Assembly (NCBI GenBank): GCA_023380755.1
Contig: JAMCSD010000003.1
Span: 15,962-79,961 of the forward strand
Length of the DNA stretch: 64,000 bases
Direction: 5' to 3'
DNA from: Patescibacteria group bacterium
Lineage (GTDB): Bacteria > Patescibacteria > Microgenomatia > UBA12405
Positions 48,457-57,866 of this stretch are shown one piece after another (the first letter of the stretch is position 1; every line of letters starts with the position of its first letter). The translations under genes were made by a program, and so were the position numbers. The notes beneath the pieces are model-generated. The model had not been told where the DNA came from and did not search any database. It was given only the letters and a program-made list of their open reading frames with translations.

Positions 48457-50322
48457 ATGACAGAAACCAGCTTATCAGCCGCTATCAAGCGTTTTATTGA
48501 GACTACTCTCGGAGAATCTGCGGTAATTTTAGAACACCCGGCAGAAGGTGTGTTTGGGGATTATTCCACTAATATTGCGATGACGAGGGCTAAGGCGGAA
48601 AAGAAGAATCCCCGGGAGATAGCCTCCCAGCTGGTCGAAAAGATGTGCCAGGCTTTGAAAGTCAACGAGATGATTGAAAAAATCGAGGTGGCCGGCCCGG
48701 GTTTCATCAATTTTTATCTTCAACCGGAATTCCTGATAAAAGAAGCGGAGGCTATTCTCGATAACCAGCTTTATGACCGTAGGTTAGCTAATTATCAAAA
48801 AGGTAAACGATATTTATTGGAGCACACTTCCCCGGAACCGACCAAAACACTGCATATCGGCCATTTCCGCAATAATTTCTTGGGAATGTCAGTCAGCTTC
48901 ATTTTAGCCAAATTGGGAGCGGGCGTCACCCTGGACTGCATCAACAACGACCGGGGGATGAAAATCTGCAAGACCATGTGGGGCTACCTTTATTTCGGCC
49001 ATAAAACAGTTATCGAAAAGCTAGGCGTCAAAGATTATATTAATAAGGTTAAGAATTACCACTTAAGCGACGAAGAGTTGTTAGCGATTGCCAAAGATAG
49101 CCGATGGACAGAAAAATTGGCCTACTGGTACGGCCATCAGGATGAGTGGTACCGGCCGACTGACTTTTCTTTAACGAGTGACAAGTTTGATAATGTCCTT
49201 TATTCCCCGGCGTCAAGAGCCGCGGAATTACAGCCAGAGATTAACGAGCAGGTTCAGTCAATATTAAAAGCCTGGGAAGGAGAGGACGACCAGATCCGCG
49301 CGTTATGGCGCTTAATCATCCAATGGTCGATGGAAGGCTATGCCAAAACTTACCAGCGGATCGAGTCCCACCATGACAAAGTTTGGAATGAAAGTGACTT
49401 TTACAAAGAAGGCAAGGCGTGGGTAGTGAAGGGCTTGGATACCGGGGTGTTTAAAAAATTGCCCGATGGGGCGGTATTGACTAACTTAGAGTCCTACCAT
49501 TTACCGGACACGATTGTGATTAAAAGTAATGGGACATCGATGTATTTAACCCAGGACCTGCAACTGACCAGCCTTAAAGTGTCGACTTTCCCGGCCGATA
49601 AGTACGTGTGGGTAGTGGGCAATGACCAACAGCTATACCTCAAGCAAATGTTTTCGGTCTGCGAACAACTGGGAATAGTCGATAAAGAAAAATTATTTCA
49701 CCTAAATTACGGTTTTATTAATCTTAAAGACGGCAAAATGAGTTCGCGGTACGGCGGGGTAATTAATGGCGACGACCTGTTAGATGAACTAAAGCAGCGG
49801 TCAGCTAAAATTATCGAAACCGGAGAAAAAAGTAAGACTAAAGCGAATATTGAGGAGGTAGCGGAAAAGGTGGCGGTAGCCGCCTGTAAATTTGGATTCT
49901 TAAGATATGACCGGGAAAAAGATATTACCTTTGATATTGACGAATCGCTATCACTACAAGGTGATTCGGGGCCGTATGTCCAGTATACCTACGCCCGGTG
50001 CGAAAGTGTTATTAAAAAGAGCCAGTTAAAAGACGGCAGCCGTCCCCGGCTCCCGGACCAGATCAGCCCGGAGGAAAGCCAGTTATTGCGGCTTTTTTAT
50101 CTTTTCGAGGAAAAAATCGTCCAAGCCGGAGAAACGTATAACCCGGCGGTAATTTCCGGTTATTTGCTGGAAGTAGCCCGGACTTTTAACGAGTTTTATG
50201 CCAAACAAAAGATTATCGGCTCGCCGCAGGAAGCATTCCGGCTGTTTCTGACTCGGACAAGTGCGGCGATTTTGAAGACGGGATTAGAGCTTCTGGGAAT
50301 AACCACTCTTGAGGAGATGTAA
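48457..50322 (+). CDS. argS: Arginyl-tRNA synthetase
   Basis: 621 residues. N-terminal Add-1 domain (EHPAEGVFGDYSTNIAMTRAK, GPGFINFYL), class I motifs HIGHFRNN (TKTLHIGHFRNNFLGMS) and the KMSSR region (LKDGKMSSRYGGVI), and the DALR anticodon-binding domain near the end (RCESVIKKSQL, LLRLFYLFEEKIVQA). It charges tRNA-Arg and needs the tRNA for amino-acid activation. The ATG follows csaA by 24 bp with a TATGAT 11 nt upstream. It ends 1 bp from the convergent lon stop. Normal length. Confidence 0.96.
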   Translation: MTETSLSAAIKRFIETTLGESAVILEHPAEGVFGDYSTNIAMTRAKAEKKNPREIASQLVEKMCQALKVNEMIEKIEVAGPGFINFYLQPEFLIKEAEAILDNQLYDRRLANYQKGKRYLLEHTSPEPTKTLHIGHFRNNFLGMSVSFILAKLGAGVTLDCINNDRGMKICKTMWGYLYFGHKTVIEKLGVKDYINKVKNYHLSDEELLAIAKDSRWTEKLAYWYGHQDEWYRPTDFSLTSDKFDNVLYSPASRAAELQPEINEQVQSILKAWEGEDDQIRALWRLIIQWSMEGYAKTYQRIESHHDKVWNESDFYKEGKAWVVKGLDTGVFKKLPDGAVLTNLESYHLPDTIVIKSNGTSMYLTQDLQLTSLKVSTFPADKYVWVVGNDQQLYLKQMFSVCEQLGIVDKEKLFHLNYGFINLKDGKMSSRYGGVINGDDLLDELKQRSAKIIETGEKSKTKANIEEVAEKVAVAACKFGFLRYDREKDITFDIDESLSLQGDSGPYVQYTYARCESVIKKSQLKDGSRPRLPDQISPEESQLLRLFYLFEEKIVQAGETYNPAVISGYLLEVARTFNEFYAKQKIIGSPQEAFRLFLTRTSAAILKTGLELLGITTLEEM

Positions 50323-50323
50323 C

Positions 50324-52759
50324 TTAGACACCGATTAGGGGTGTTGGTTCTGACTTTGGAGGCCGATGCCGGGAAACATGGGAGGTAGCTTTTAATTGCC
50401 CAAAAATGATCTGGTAAATCTGGTCATAAGTTTCAACCGGGATGAATTTGATATCATCCTTTACCTCTTGGGGAACATCGACTAAATTCTTTTTGTTATC
50501 AGCCGGAATAATAATGGTTTGCAGGCCAGCGCGGTGACCGGCAATGGATTTTTCTTTTAGACCGCCAATTTCGAGGATGTTGCCGCGAAGGGTAATTTCG
50601 CCGGTCATTCCAATATCGCGAGGCACCGGCTTGCCGGTTAGGGCGGAAACTATAGCAGTGGTGATGGCGCTACCAGCCGAGGGCCCGTCTTTGGGGGTGG
50701 CACCTTCGGGAACATGGATGTGAATATCAATCTTATGAAAGTCCTGTCTGATGCCAAACTCCCTGGCTCGGCTGCGGACATAAGATACGGCGGCTTGGCA
50801 GGATTCTTTCATGACGGAACCCAGTTTGCCGGTGAGAATCAGAGTGCCTTTACCATCCATGACGTTGACTTCGATAAAGAGGATTTCGCCGCCAACGCTC
50901 GTCCAGGCCAGACCGGTAGAAACGCCGACTTCGTTCTTTTTGCCCTTAAGTTGGGGTGTAAATTTGATCGGGCCGAGTAAGCGCTCGATAGTTTCCTGGC
51001 GATTAAGGTCGAATTTCGACAGTTTCTTGATTAAGATTTCTTTGGCTGCTTTGCGGAAAAGTGAAGCAAAGATGCGCTCCAGGGAACGGACACCAGCTTC
51101 CCGGGTGTAATTTTGAATAATCGACCGAATAGCGTCATCTTTAAGCGGCACAATCTGGGAACTACTCAGACCATTGGCTTTGAGCTGTTTATCGATAAGG
51201 TATTTTTTGGCGATATGGAATTTTTCATCAGCGGTATAACCCGAGAAGTTAATGATTTCTACCCGATCTCGAAGCGGTCCAGGGATATTATTCACATCGT
51301 TACCGGTCAATATGAAGAATACTTTGGACAAATCCAGCGGAAAGTCGAGATAATGATCGACGAAATCCTTATTTTGCTCCGGGTCCAAAGTTTCCAATAG
51401 GGCCGCGGCGGGATCACCCCGGTAATCAGCGCCAATCTTGTCAATTTCATCGAGCATGAAAACGGGATTCATGGTTTTGGCGTCTTTGATACCTTTAACA
51501 ATCCGGCCGGGCATAGCCCCCACATAAGTCCGCCGATGACCCCGGATTTCGGCCTCATCCCGAATACCACCTAAGGAAGCGCGGATAAATTCCCGGCCCA
51601 AAGCCTTGGCGATAGACTTGCCCAATGAAGTCTTGCCCACTCCGGGAGGGCCGATAAAACACAAAATATTGGTAGTATGAGTGTTGCTTTTTAGTTTTGA
51701 CTTGAGATTTAAGACAGCTAAATGTTCCAAAATCCGGTCTTTAACTTCCTTCAGGCCATAATGATCCTGTTCGAGAATATTTTCCGCCTTACTGATATCC
51801 AAATTGTCCTTATTAAATTTACCCCAGGGAAGCTCGACCACAGTATCGAGATAGGTGCGGATATAGCTGGATTCCGGTGCCATCGAGCCCATTTCGGACA
51901 GCCGATGGAACTCTTTCATCATTTTCTTTTTGATTTCCAGGGGCATGGCGGCTTTCTTGATCTTGCGCTCCAATTCGTCAAGGTCGGAATCTTCGGAACT
52001 ACCAAGGCGTTTAAGCTCTTTTTCAATTTGGCGCTTACGCTCTTCCAAGACATTTTTCTTGATACCGGTATTAAATTTTGCCTGAGTTTTTTCTTCAATA
52101 TCTTTTTCCAGCTCAGCAACCTTCATCTCCCGGAGCAGGAGCTCGGTGGCCAGACGCAAACGCTGGCTGACCAGGAGCATTTCTAATAAATTCTGTTTTT
52201 CGTTCATTTTGGCATCGACGGAAAAAGCCACCTGATCGGCTAAATCGCTGCTACTGATCCCGGTAGACAAGTGCATCATGGCCGGTAAGTCAAACTGACG
52301 ACCCATAGCAAAGGCTTTTTTGAGCTGACTTAACAGGGCCTCGGCTGACTGTTGGATTTCGGAGGCGGGCTCGGCAATAATCGGCAAATCGACAAATTCG
52401 GCCTTAATATAGGGTTCCGATTGGGTCAGATTAATGATGTTTACGCGAGAAATACCATGGACTATAGCGTGAATGTTGCCATCGGTCTGAAGAATGTGCT
52501 CAATCCGGGCCAGAACACCAACAGTATAGAGGTCTTTCATTTCCGGGCGTTCGATCTTGGGATTTTTTTGGGCAGTGATAATTACCAAGTGATTAAAGTT
52601 GTCATAAGCATCCATCAGCGCCCGGGTTGATTCTTTACGGCCGAAAAATAATGAAGTATCGACCGAAGGAAAAAGAATGAGATTTCTTAGCGGAATTAAA
52701 GGCAGTATTTTTTTAATTGGTTCGAGAGTTTTAATTTCATTATTGGAGATAGGAGTCAT
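50324..52759 (-). CDS. lon: ATP-dependent protease Lon
   Basis: 811 residues from the ATG at 52759. N-terminal LON substrate domain (PLRNLILFPSVDTSLFFGR), coiled helical region, AAA+ (FIGPPGVGKTSLGKSIAKAL, VFMLDEIDKIGADYRGDPAAALLE) and the proteolytic domain with the Ser/Lys dyad: PKDGPSAGSAITTAIVSAL and LKEKSIAGHRAG. It degrades misfolded and regulatory proteins in the cytosol. The extended -10 TGcTAGACT (52767-52775) lies 7 nt before the ATG. A longer reading to 52795 is rejected since it overlaps the divergent era promoter region. Confidence 0.97.
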   Translation of the reverse strand: MTPISNNEIKTLEPIKKILPLIPLRNLILFPSVDTSLFFGRKESTRALMDAYDNFNHLVIITAQKNPKIERPEMKDLYTVGVLARIEHILQTDGNIHAIVHGISRVNIINLTQSEPYIKAEFVDLPIIAEPASEIQQSAEALLSQLKKAFAMGRQFDLPAMMHLSTGISSSDLADQVAFSVDAKMNEKQNLLEMLLVSQRLRLATELLLREMKVAELEKDIEEKTQAKFNTGIKKNVLEERKRQIEKELKRLGSSEDSDLDELERKIKKAAMPLEIKKKMMKEFHRLSEMGSMAPESSYIRTYLDTVVELPWGKFNKDNLDISKAENILEQDHYGLKEVKDRILEHLAVLNLKSKLKSNTHTTNILCFIGPPGVGKTSLGKSIAKALGREFIRASLGGIRDEAEIRGHRRTYVGAMPGRIVKGIKDAKTMNPVFMLDEIDKIGADYRGDPAAALLETLDPEQNKDFVDHYLDFPLDLSKVFFILTGNDVNNIPGPLRDRVEIINFSGYTADEKFHIAKKYLIDKQLKANGLSSSQIVPLKDDAIRSIIQNYTREAGVRSLERIFASLFRKAAKEILIKKLSKFDLNRQETIERLLGPIKFTPQLKGKKNEVGVSTGLAWTSVGGEILFIEVNVMDGKGTLILTGKLGSVMKESCQAAVSYVRSRAREFGIRQDFHKIDIHIHVPEGATPKDGPSAGSAITTAIVSALTGKPVPRDIGMTGEITLRGNILEIGGLKEKSIAGHRAGLQTIIIPADNKKNLVDVPQEVKDDIKFIPVETYDQIYQIIFGQLKATSHVSRHRPPKSEPTPLIGV

Positions 52760-52766
52760 AATTAGC

Positions 52767-52775
52767 AGTCTAGCA
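52767..52775 (-). promoter_or_regulatory. Extended -10 (TGcTAGACT) of lon, 7 nt from ATG
   Basis: In the lon-era intergenic region; the divergent era -10 (TATACT) is at 52811-52816. Confidence 0.6.
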
Positions 52776-52810
52776 AAATGATTGCTAACTGTCAAACGGA
52801 AAATGTGGGG

Positions 52811-52816
52811 TATACT
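52811..52816 (+). promoter_or_regulatory. era -10 element 6 nt from ATG
   Basis: TATACT ends 6 nt before the ATG at 52823. An ATG directly after the hexamer (52817) would lie before the predicted transcript start. Confidence 0.6.
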
Positions 52817-52822
52817 ATGTGT

Positions 52823-53716
52823 ATGAAATATGGGCGAGTAGTAATAATTGGGCGACCAAACACGGGAAAATCAACATTGATTAACGGACTTCTGAAACAA
52901 AAGGTGGCGATTACATCGCATTTACCACAGACTACCAGAAAAAATATCCGAGTGGTGTACAGTGATGAGGCCGGAAAATTGATATTGTCTGATACGCCGG
53001 GAGTATTAGGTAAGGTGGAAGATTTATTGGGGAAAAAGGTTAATCTGGAAACACCGAAGGAAATGGGTCGGGCCGATGTGGTGATTATGGTAGTGGATAT
53101 TAGCCGCCCCAAGAATGAGGAGGAAAACAAAGTAATCGGTTTAGTCCGCAAATCACCGGCCAAGAAGATACTGGTGTATAACAAAGTTGATTTAGCAGTT
53201 GGCCCAAAGAATCATTTACCCGATTACAATTACCTAGAGGATGAATTTGACCGGACGGTGGCGGTTTCGGCTTTAAAGACAACTCATTTAAAATCGTTGG
53301 TGGCGGCTATATTCGAGCTGCTCCCGGAAGGAGACCCGAATAATTTAGCACCGGAAGTGGCGGCCTTGGAAGATACCAGCAAGCCGGTAATTTCTATGCC
53401 TTCGAGTGAATTTATTGCCGAAATAATCAGGGAAAAAGCTTATCTATTTTTACGGGATGAAATCCCCTACTCGATTAATGTGCGGGTGGAAAGTGTTGAA
53501 GATAAAGGCAAGATTATTGTGGTCAAAGCGATAATCGAAACATCGGCAGAACGTTATAAAAAAATAATTATTGGTAAAAATGGTCAAAAAATAAAGGAAA
53601 TCGGTTATAATGCCCGAAAAGAATTACAGGTAATGTCGGGAAGGAAGGTGTATTTGGAGCTAAACGTCGTCACTAATACCCACTGGCAGGAGTTGCTAAC
53701 TTCGACTGAGTTATAG
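52823..53716 (+). CDS. era: GTPase Era
   Basis: 297 residues from the ATG at 52823, chosen because the -10 ends 6 nt before and the G1 motif then starts at residue 8. Motifs: GRPNTGKSTLINGLLKQK (G1), PQTTRKNIR (G2), LSDTPGVLG (G3), VYNKVD (G4). The C-terminal KH domain has IIIGKNGQKIKEIGYNARKEL. Era binds the 3' end of 16S rRNA and is needed for 30S assembly. A reading from 52778 is longer but includes the promoter. ABC-transporter genes follow on the same strand. Confidence 0.96.
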   Translation: MKYGRVVIIGRPNTGKSTLINGLLKQKVAITSHLPQTTRKNIRVVYSDEAGKLILSDTPGVLGKVEDLLGKKVNLETPKEMGRADVVIMVVDISRPKNEEENKVIGLVRKSPAKKILVYNKVDLAVGPKNHLPDYNYLEDEFDRTVAVSALKTTHLKSLVAAIFELLPEGDPNNLAPEVAALEDTSKPVISMPSSEFIAEIIREKAYLFLRDEIPYSINVRVESVEDKGKIIVVKAIIETSAERYKKIIIGKNGQKIKEIGYNARKELQVMSGRKVYLELNVVTNTHWQELLTSTEL

Positions 53717-53731
53717 TAAATTACATTATTC

Positions 53732-54418
53732 ATGCTCAAACTTAAAAATATTAATAAGTCGTTTGGTCAGACGCAGGTTCTTTTTGATGTTGATTTGGAA
53801 ATAAAAAATAAAAAGGTAGTGGCATTGTTAGGGCCAAATGGCGCCGGGAAGACCACCGTCATGAGAATTATTACCGGCTTTTTAACACCGAATTCGGGTG
53901 AGGTACAATGGGATCAGGAAACGGTAAATACGGCTGATGTGGAATATAAAAAGCAGATTGGTTATTTGCCGGAAAACAATCCTTTATACGGATGGATGAC
54001 GGTTGGTGAATATTTAAAATTCATCAGTAATTTAAAGAGCGGATATGCCCGGGGTGACGAAATCCTAAAGGTAGCCTCGGAATGCGGCATTGAAGACGTG
54101 GTTGGCAAAAAGATTGAGATTTTGTCCAAGGGGTATAAGCAACGGGTGGGGCTGGCGGCGGCGTTATTGGGTGATCCAAAATTATTGGTCCTGGACGAAC
54201 CTACCTCAGGATTAGATCCCAATCAGATTCTGGAAATTAGGGCCTTAATCAAGAAATTAGCCAAAGAAAAAAGTGTGATTTTATCGACCCATATTTTACC
54301 GGAAGCGAAAGCGATTTGTGATGATATTATTATTATCAATCGCGGCCAAATCGTGTTAAACGAAATTAGTACTAAGGTTAAAAATTTGGAAAAGAAATTC
54401 GTCGACCTAACGACATGA
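53732..54418 (+). CDS. ABC transporter ATPase, Gld/CcmA-like (ABC-2 type)
   Basis: 228 residues. Walker A LLGPNGAGKTTVMRIITGFL, signature LSKGYKQRVGLAAALLGDP, Walker B LLVLDEPTSGLDPNQ and switch His STHILPEA, all in order. It resembles ABC-2 ATPases such as GldA and CcmA. It is followed at 4-bp overlap by the permease (54415-55128), then by a GldG-like and a DUF4340 gene, making an operon. Substrate is unknown; this operon type is widespread, and only in Bacteroidetes is it linked to gliding. Confidence 0.93.
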   Translation: MLKLKNINKSFGQTQVLFDVDLEIKNKKVVALLGPNGAGKTTVMRIITGFLTPNSGEVQWDQETVNTADVEYKKQIGYLPENNPLYGWMTVGEYLKFISNLKSGYARGDEILKVASECGIEDVVGKKIEILSKGYKQRVGLAAALLGDPKLLVLDEPTSGLDPNQILEIRALIKKLAKEKSVILSTHILPEAKAICDDIIIINRGQIVLNEISTKVKNLEKKFVDLTT

Positions 54419-55128
54419 AAACCATATTAACAATTGCCAGAAAAGAGGTCCTGGGTTATTTTAGCAGTCCGGTGGGTTATGTATTTGCCGGTTTAATGTT
54501 ACTGGTGGCCAACTGGTTATTTTTCCAAGATTTTTTTGTGGCCAACCAGGCAAACCTAGCGCCATTGTGGAATAGTTTGGGATTCCTGTTGTCTTTGTTT
54601 GTTCCGGCATTATCGATGAATGCTTTGTCGGAAGAAAAAAAGAATGGTAATTGGGAAGTGATTCTAAGTTTACCTGTGAGTGAGACACAGATGGTTTTGG
54701 GGAAGTTCTTGGGATTATTATTTTGCGTGGGAGTGAGCTTATTGCTTTTTTTGCCAACAGTGGGAGTGGTTTTTTACTTAGGAAAACCCGACACGGGAGT
54801 CATGGCCGGCGGGGCGCTGGGAGTACTATTTATGGCGGTGACTTATTTAGCGATCGGTATTTTTGCTTCGGCTTTGAGCAACCAGGCAGTGGTGGGGTTT
54901 ATGGTGGCGATGATTTTCTTGCTGGTGAACAGCTTTATGGGCCAGGACAGTATTTTGAGCCGGTTTCCACCACTCGTTTCGAGTGTTATCGGGTATTTGA
55001 GTATTTCCTGGCATGCCAACCGGTTTGCTGACGGACTCGTCCAAGGCAGCGATGTGGTTTTCTTTGTTAGCTTTTGTGCGATATTTTTAATCTTAACGGT
55101 TATGTGGCTGAAAGCCCGTAATAAATAA
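54415..55128 (+). CDS. ABC-2 type permease, GldF-like
   Basis: 237 residues with about six membrane helices. It has the ABC-2 pattern: a cytosolic start (MKTILTIARKEVLGYFSSPVGYVF), FVPALSMNALSEEKKNGNWEVILSLPVSETQMVLGKF (the conserved E/R-type loop of ABC-2 membrane subunits), and further helices. It overlaps the ATPase stop by 4 bp (ATGA). It is about 240 residues long like GldF. It is probably a two-copy membrane part of a transporter with the ATPase upstream; the next gene provides the extracytoplasmic part. Confidence 0.9.
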   Translation: MKTILTIARKEVLGYFSSPVGYVFAGLMLLVANWLFFQDFFVANQANLAPLWNSLGFLLSLFVPALSMNALSEEKKNGNWEVILSLPVSETQMVLGKFLGLLFCVGVSLLLFLPTVGVVFYLGKPDTGVMAGGALGVLFMAVTYLAIGIFASALSNQAVVGFMVAMIFLLVNSFMGQDSILSRFPPLVSSVIGYLSISWHANRFADGLVQGSDVVFFVSFCAIFLILTVMWLKARNK

Positions 55129-55131
55129 TTT

Positions 55132-56601
55132 ATGAACATAAGAGGCCGAAATATTTTTACGGCAATGACCGGAATTAATCTCATCCTGGCGTTGGTTCTA
55201 ATCAACATCGTGATTAATTTTTTACCGGAATTAAAGCTGGATTTAACAAAAAATAAACTGCACACCCTCTCACCGGCAACGGTGAAAATTGTCCACAACT
55301 TAAAGGACCTAGTAAAAATTAAAGTTTATTTAAGTTCGCAGTTGCCACCTAACGCCAAACCAATTGCGGATAATCTAAAAACGGTATTGGCTGATTTTCA
55401 GAATCTCAATAAGACCAATTTGGAAGTGAGTTACCTCGATCCACTCAAGGACGACAAGGCTAAACAGGAAGCGCAACAATATGGCATCCAGCCACTGCAA
55501 TTTTCCACAGTGAATAATGATAAATTAGAAGTGCAAACCGGTTATTTTGGACTGGCAATGGTCTACGGCAATAAGCAAGAAGTGCTATCGGTCGCCGGAG
55601 ATGTTGGTAACTTGGAATATTTTTTAGTCTCGGGGATTAAAAAGTTAACTACGGGAGCTACCTCGAAGGTAGTCTTAGCCGGCGGTAACGGAGAGGTAGC
55701 CGATACCGAAATCCAAGCGTTTAGTAAATATTTAAACGACAATTATCAGGTAAGTACGGCTGATTTATCGAAAGACGGAACATTGGATGGCAAAGACGGG
55801 ACACTGCTCGTATTGGGGCCGACAACAGCCTTCAGCCAAAAAGCCGCCGAGGAAGTCAAAAGGTGGGTGGATAGCAAAAAGGGTGCTTTATTTTTGATTC
55901 AGACGGTAACCGTAAACGATACCCTTCAGGGAACTATGAACAATAAGTTGGGGATTGAAGATGTACTGAAGGATAAAGGCATCGAGATCCAGCCAACACT
56001 AATATTAGATGCTTCGTCGACCATTGCCAATTTCCGAACTCAAAGCGGGAGCTTTTTGTCCCAATACCCTTATTGGGTGCAAATCCGCCCGGAAAATATT
56101 AACCAATCTTTACCGCCACTTTCGGGAATTCAATCATTACTTTTGCCCTGGGTGTCCCCACTGTCGATTAGCGGTAAGGCTAAGGTCATGATCTACACCA
56201 GTTCCCGGTCTTGGACCAGCAGTGATTTGAGCAACTTATCGCCATTGGCCAAAAGTACCATGGGGACAGATTTAAGCAAAAAGCCGGTGGCGGCCTTGGT
56301 GACCGATAACGCCCGGCTGGCGGTAGTGGGTGATGCCGATTTTATTAAAGACCAGTTTGCCAGCAATGACCAAAATAATTTAGCCTTGGCATTTAACTTG
56401 ATTGACTATTTATCTCAAGATGAATCGTTACTGTCGATTCGGGCAAAAACAATCCAGAATCCACCACTGCAGTCCCTGAATGATAAAACTATCCAGATTA
56501 TCCGCGGCGGAGCCATCAGCGCCCCATTGATTCTTTTAGGATTAATCGGATTGCTCTCGGCCATGATTAGAAAGAAAAAGCAATCTTCTATTTATGCCTA
56601 A
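55132..56601 (+). CDS. GldG-like extracytoplasmic auxiliary protein (ABC_transp_aux)
   Basis: 489 residues. One helix at the N-terminus (INLILALVLINIVINFL), then the ABC_transp_aux domain: DLTKNKLHTLSPATVKIVHNL, KVYLSSQLPPN, VSYLDPLKDDKAKQEAQQYG, LVLGPTTAFSQKAAEEVKR and VAALVTDNARLAVVGDADF. A final helix (ISAPLILLGLIGLLSAMI) with a basic tail (RKKKQSS) returns to the membrane. The layout matches GldG. It overlaps the DUF4340 gene by 8 bp. It may extract or present a substrate on the outside, but the family role is unclear. Confidence 0.88.
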   Translation: MNIRGRNIFTAMTGINLILALVLINIVINFLPELKLDLTKNKLHTLSPATVKIVHNLKDLVKIKVYLSSQLPPNAKPIADNLKTVLADFQNLNKTNLEVSYLDPLKDDKAKQEAQQYGIQPLQFSTVNNDKLEVQTGYFGLAMVYGNKQEVLSVAGDVGNLEYFLVSGIKKLTTGATSKVVLAGGNGEVADTEIQAFSKYLNDNYQVSTADLSKDGTLDGKDGTLLVLGPTTAFSQKAAEEVKRWVDSKKGALFLIQTVTVNDTLQGTMNNKLGIEDVLKDKGIEIQPTLILDASSTIANFRTQSGSFLSQYPYWVQIRPENINQSLPPLSGIQSLLLPWVSPLSISGKAKVMIYTSSRSWTSSDLSNLSPLAKSTMGTDLSKKPVAALVTDNARLAVVGDADFIKDQFASNDQNNLALAFNLIDYLSQDESLLSIRAKTIQNPPLQSLNDKTIQIIRGGAISAPLILLGLIGLLSAMIRKKKQSSIYA

Positions 56602-57376
56602 ATCGTTTTTGCTCAGTCTACTAGTGGTATTAATATTGGCCGGAGTGTTGTTGGTGCCCAGAATCAAAAAACCAGACAAGACGGCGGCAACTTATTTCCT
56701 TAGTACAGATTCGGGATTTTGCATTAATACCGTTTGCCTAACCCCAAAAGATTCACTCTGGTGGGTGAAGGTCGGAAACAGCCAGGCACCCGCCGACTCA
56801 GATAAAGTCGAGGCGGTGCGTAAAAGTTTGCAATCGATAGTTTTGACCACGGTGGTATCAAGAAATAGTGATCGAGCATCAGAGTTAGGATTTCCCCAGA
56901 GTAATGGGGTGGTGGTAACAGTAAACGGCAAGAAATTAGAATTAGGGGATGTCGGCCCCGATTACGCCTCAACTTTTGTCCGAGTACCAGGATCAACTGT
57001 GGTTTATTCCGTACCCACAATAATGAGTAAGGAAGATTGGTCGAATGAGAACAGCTGGCTGAACCGGCGAATTACCAACTGGCCGTTATACCAAATTAAA
57101 AAAATTAATTCAGTAACTCCGGACAAAGACGGTAAATGGACTAACGACAAATGGGTGGAGGCAGTGGTTCACTTAAATGCAGTGAGCTACGACCCAGGGC
57201 AATATAATACTAGTCAGGCTAAGAAGTTTGAGGTAGTCATGGATAACGGACAGGGGACTTTGTGGGCAGGACAATCTGGGACCGGAAAGAAGGCGGTATA
57301 TTGGGCGACTACTGATCAAAAAGTGTTCTATCAAATCAAGAAGGAAGACTTTGATTTGTTGACATCTACCCAGTAA
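56594..57376 (+). CDS. DUF4340 protein of the Gld-like ABC operon
   Basis: 260 residues. N-terminal helix (LLSLLVVLILAGVLLV) as anchor, then a DUF4340-like beta-rich region with WVKVGNSQAPADSDKVEAVRKSL, KKLELGDVGPDYASTFVRV, SWLNRRI. DUF4340 proteins are known from operons with GldF/GldG-like genes. The start overlaps the upstream gene by 8 bp. The protein ends close to the promoter of the YtxH gene, whose -35 lies in its last codons. Function is unproven. Confidence 0.85.
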   Translation: MPKSFLLSLLVVLILAGVLLVPRIKKPDKTAATYFLSTDSGFCINTVCLTPKDSLWWVKVGNSQAPADSDKVEAVRKSLQSIVLTTVVSRNSDRASELGFPQSNGVVVTVNGKKLELGDVGPDYASTFVRVPGSTVVYSVPTIMSKEDWSNENSWLNRRITNWPLYQIKKINSVTPDKDGKWTNDKWVEAVVHLNAVSYDPGQYNTSQAKKFEVVMDNGQGTLWAGQSGTGKKAVYWATTDQKVFYQIKKEDFDLLTSTQ

Positions 57377-57388
57377 TTTAGATATTAT
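57359..57388 (+). promoter_or_regulatory. Promoter of the YtxH gene (TTGACA-N18-TATTAT)
   Basis: TTGACA (57359-57364) lies in the last codons of the DUF4340 gene; TATTAT (57383-57388) lies 7 nt before the ATG at 57396. The 18-bp spacer and perfect -35 make it one of the better -35 promoters here. Confidence 0.7.
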
Positions 57389-57395
57389 TATTCAT

Positions 57396-57866
57396 ATGGC
57401 AAATAAAGGAAAATTATTATTCGCTGGTTTATTAGGTGCAGTAGCGGGGGCAATTGGCGGCTTATTACTAGCTCCACAATCCGGGGAAAAAACCAGAAAG
57501 GACATGGCTAAACTAGCCAACGAAATCTTAAAGCAAATACGATTAGGGGTAGTGGAGACAGAGCATCGGGTAAGGGATATTTACGGCAGTGCGACGAAGA
57601 CCACGAAAGAAAGTTATACCAATATAAAACAAACTGTGGCCGAGCGAGTAGCAGCTGTAAAAGAGGCCGGAGAACAGATTGACAAAGATAAGTATGTGGC
57701 GATCGTGGAAAGAGTGGTTAATGACTATAAGAAAGATTTTGAAAAAACTAAAAATGGCGCCCAAAAGATGATTGATTTCCTCAAGAAGGATTGGGATAAG
57801 GTCAAGAAAGCTTTAGTGACTCCAGAAAAAGAGAATTCAACTGCTGAAGGGTCGAGTCGTCAATAA
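57396..57866 (+). CDS. YtxH-domain membrane protein
   Basis: 156 residues. The N-terminus GKLLFAGLLGAVAGAIGGLLLAPQSGEKTRKDMAKLANEI is a YtxH/gas-vesicle-like segment: one Gly/Ala-rich helix, the APQSGEKTR motif, then a charged helical region and a coiled tail. Family members are short stress-linked membrane proteins of unknown function. The last 65 bp overlap the convergent obg gene; overlapping ends are common in this window. Both protein ends look normal. Confidence 0.86.
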   Translation: MANKGKLLFAGLLGAVAGAIGGLLLAPQSGEKTRKDMAKLANEILKQIRLGVVETEHRVRDIYGSATKTTKESYTNIKQTVAERVAAVKEAGEQIDKDKYVAIVERVVNDYKKDFEKTKNGAQKMIDFLKKDWDKVKKALVTPEKENSTAEGSSRQ

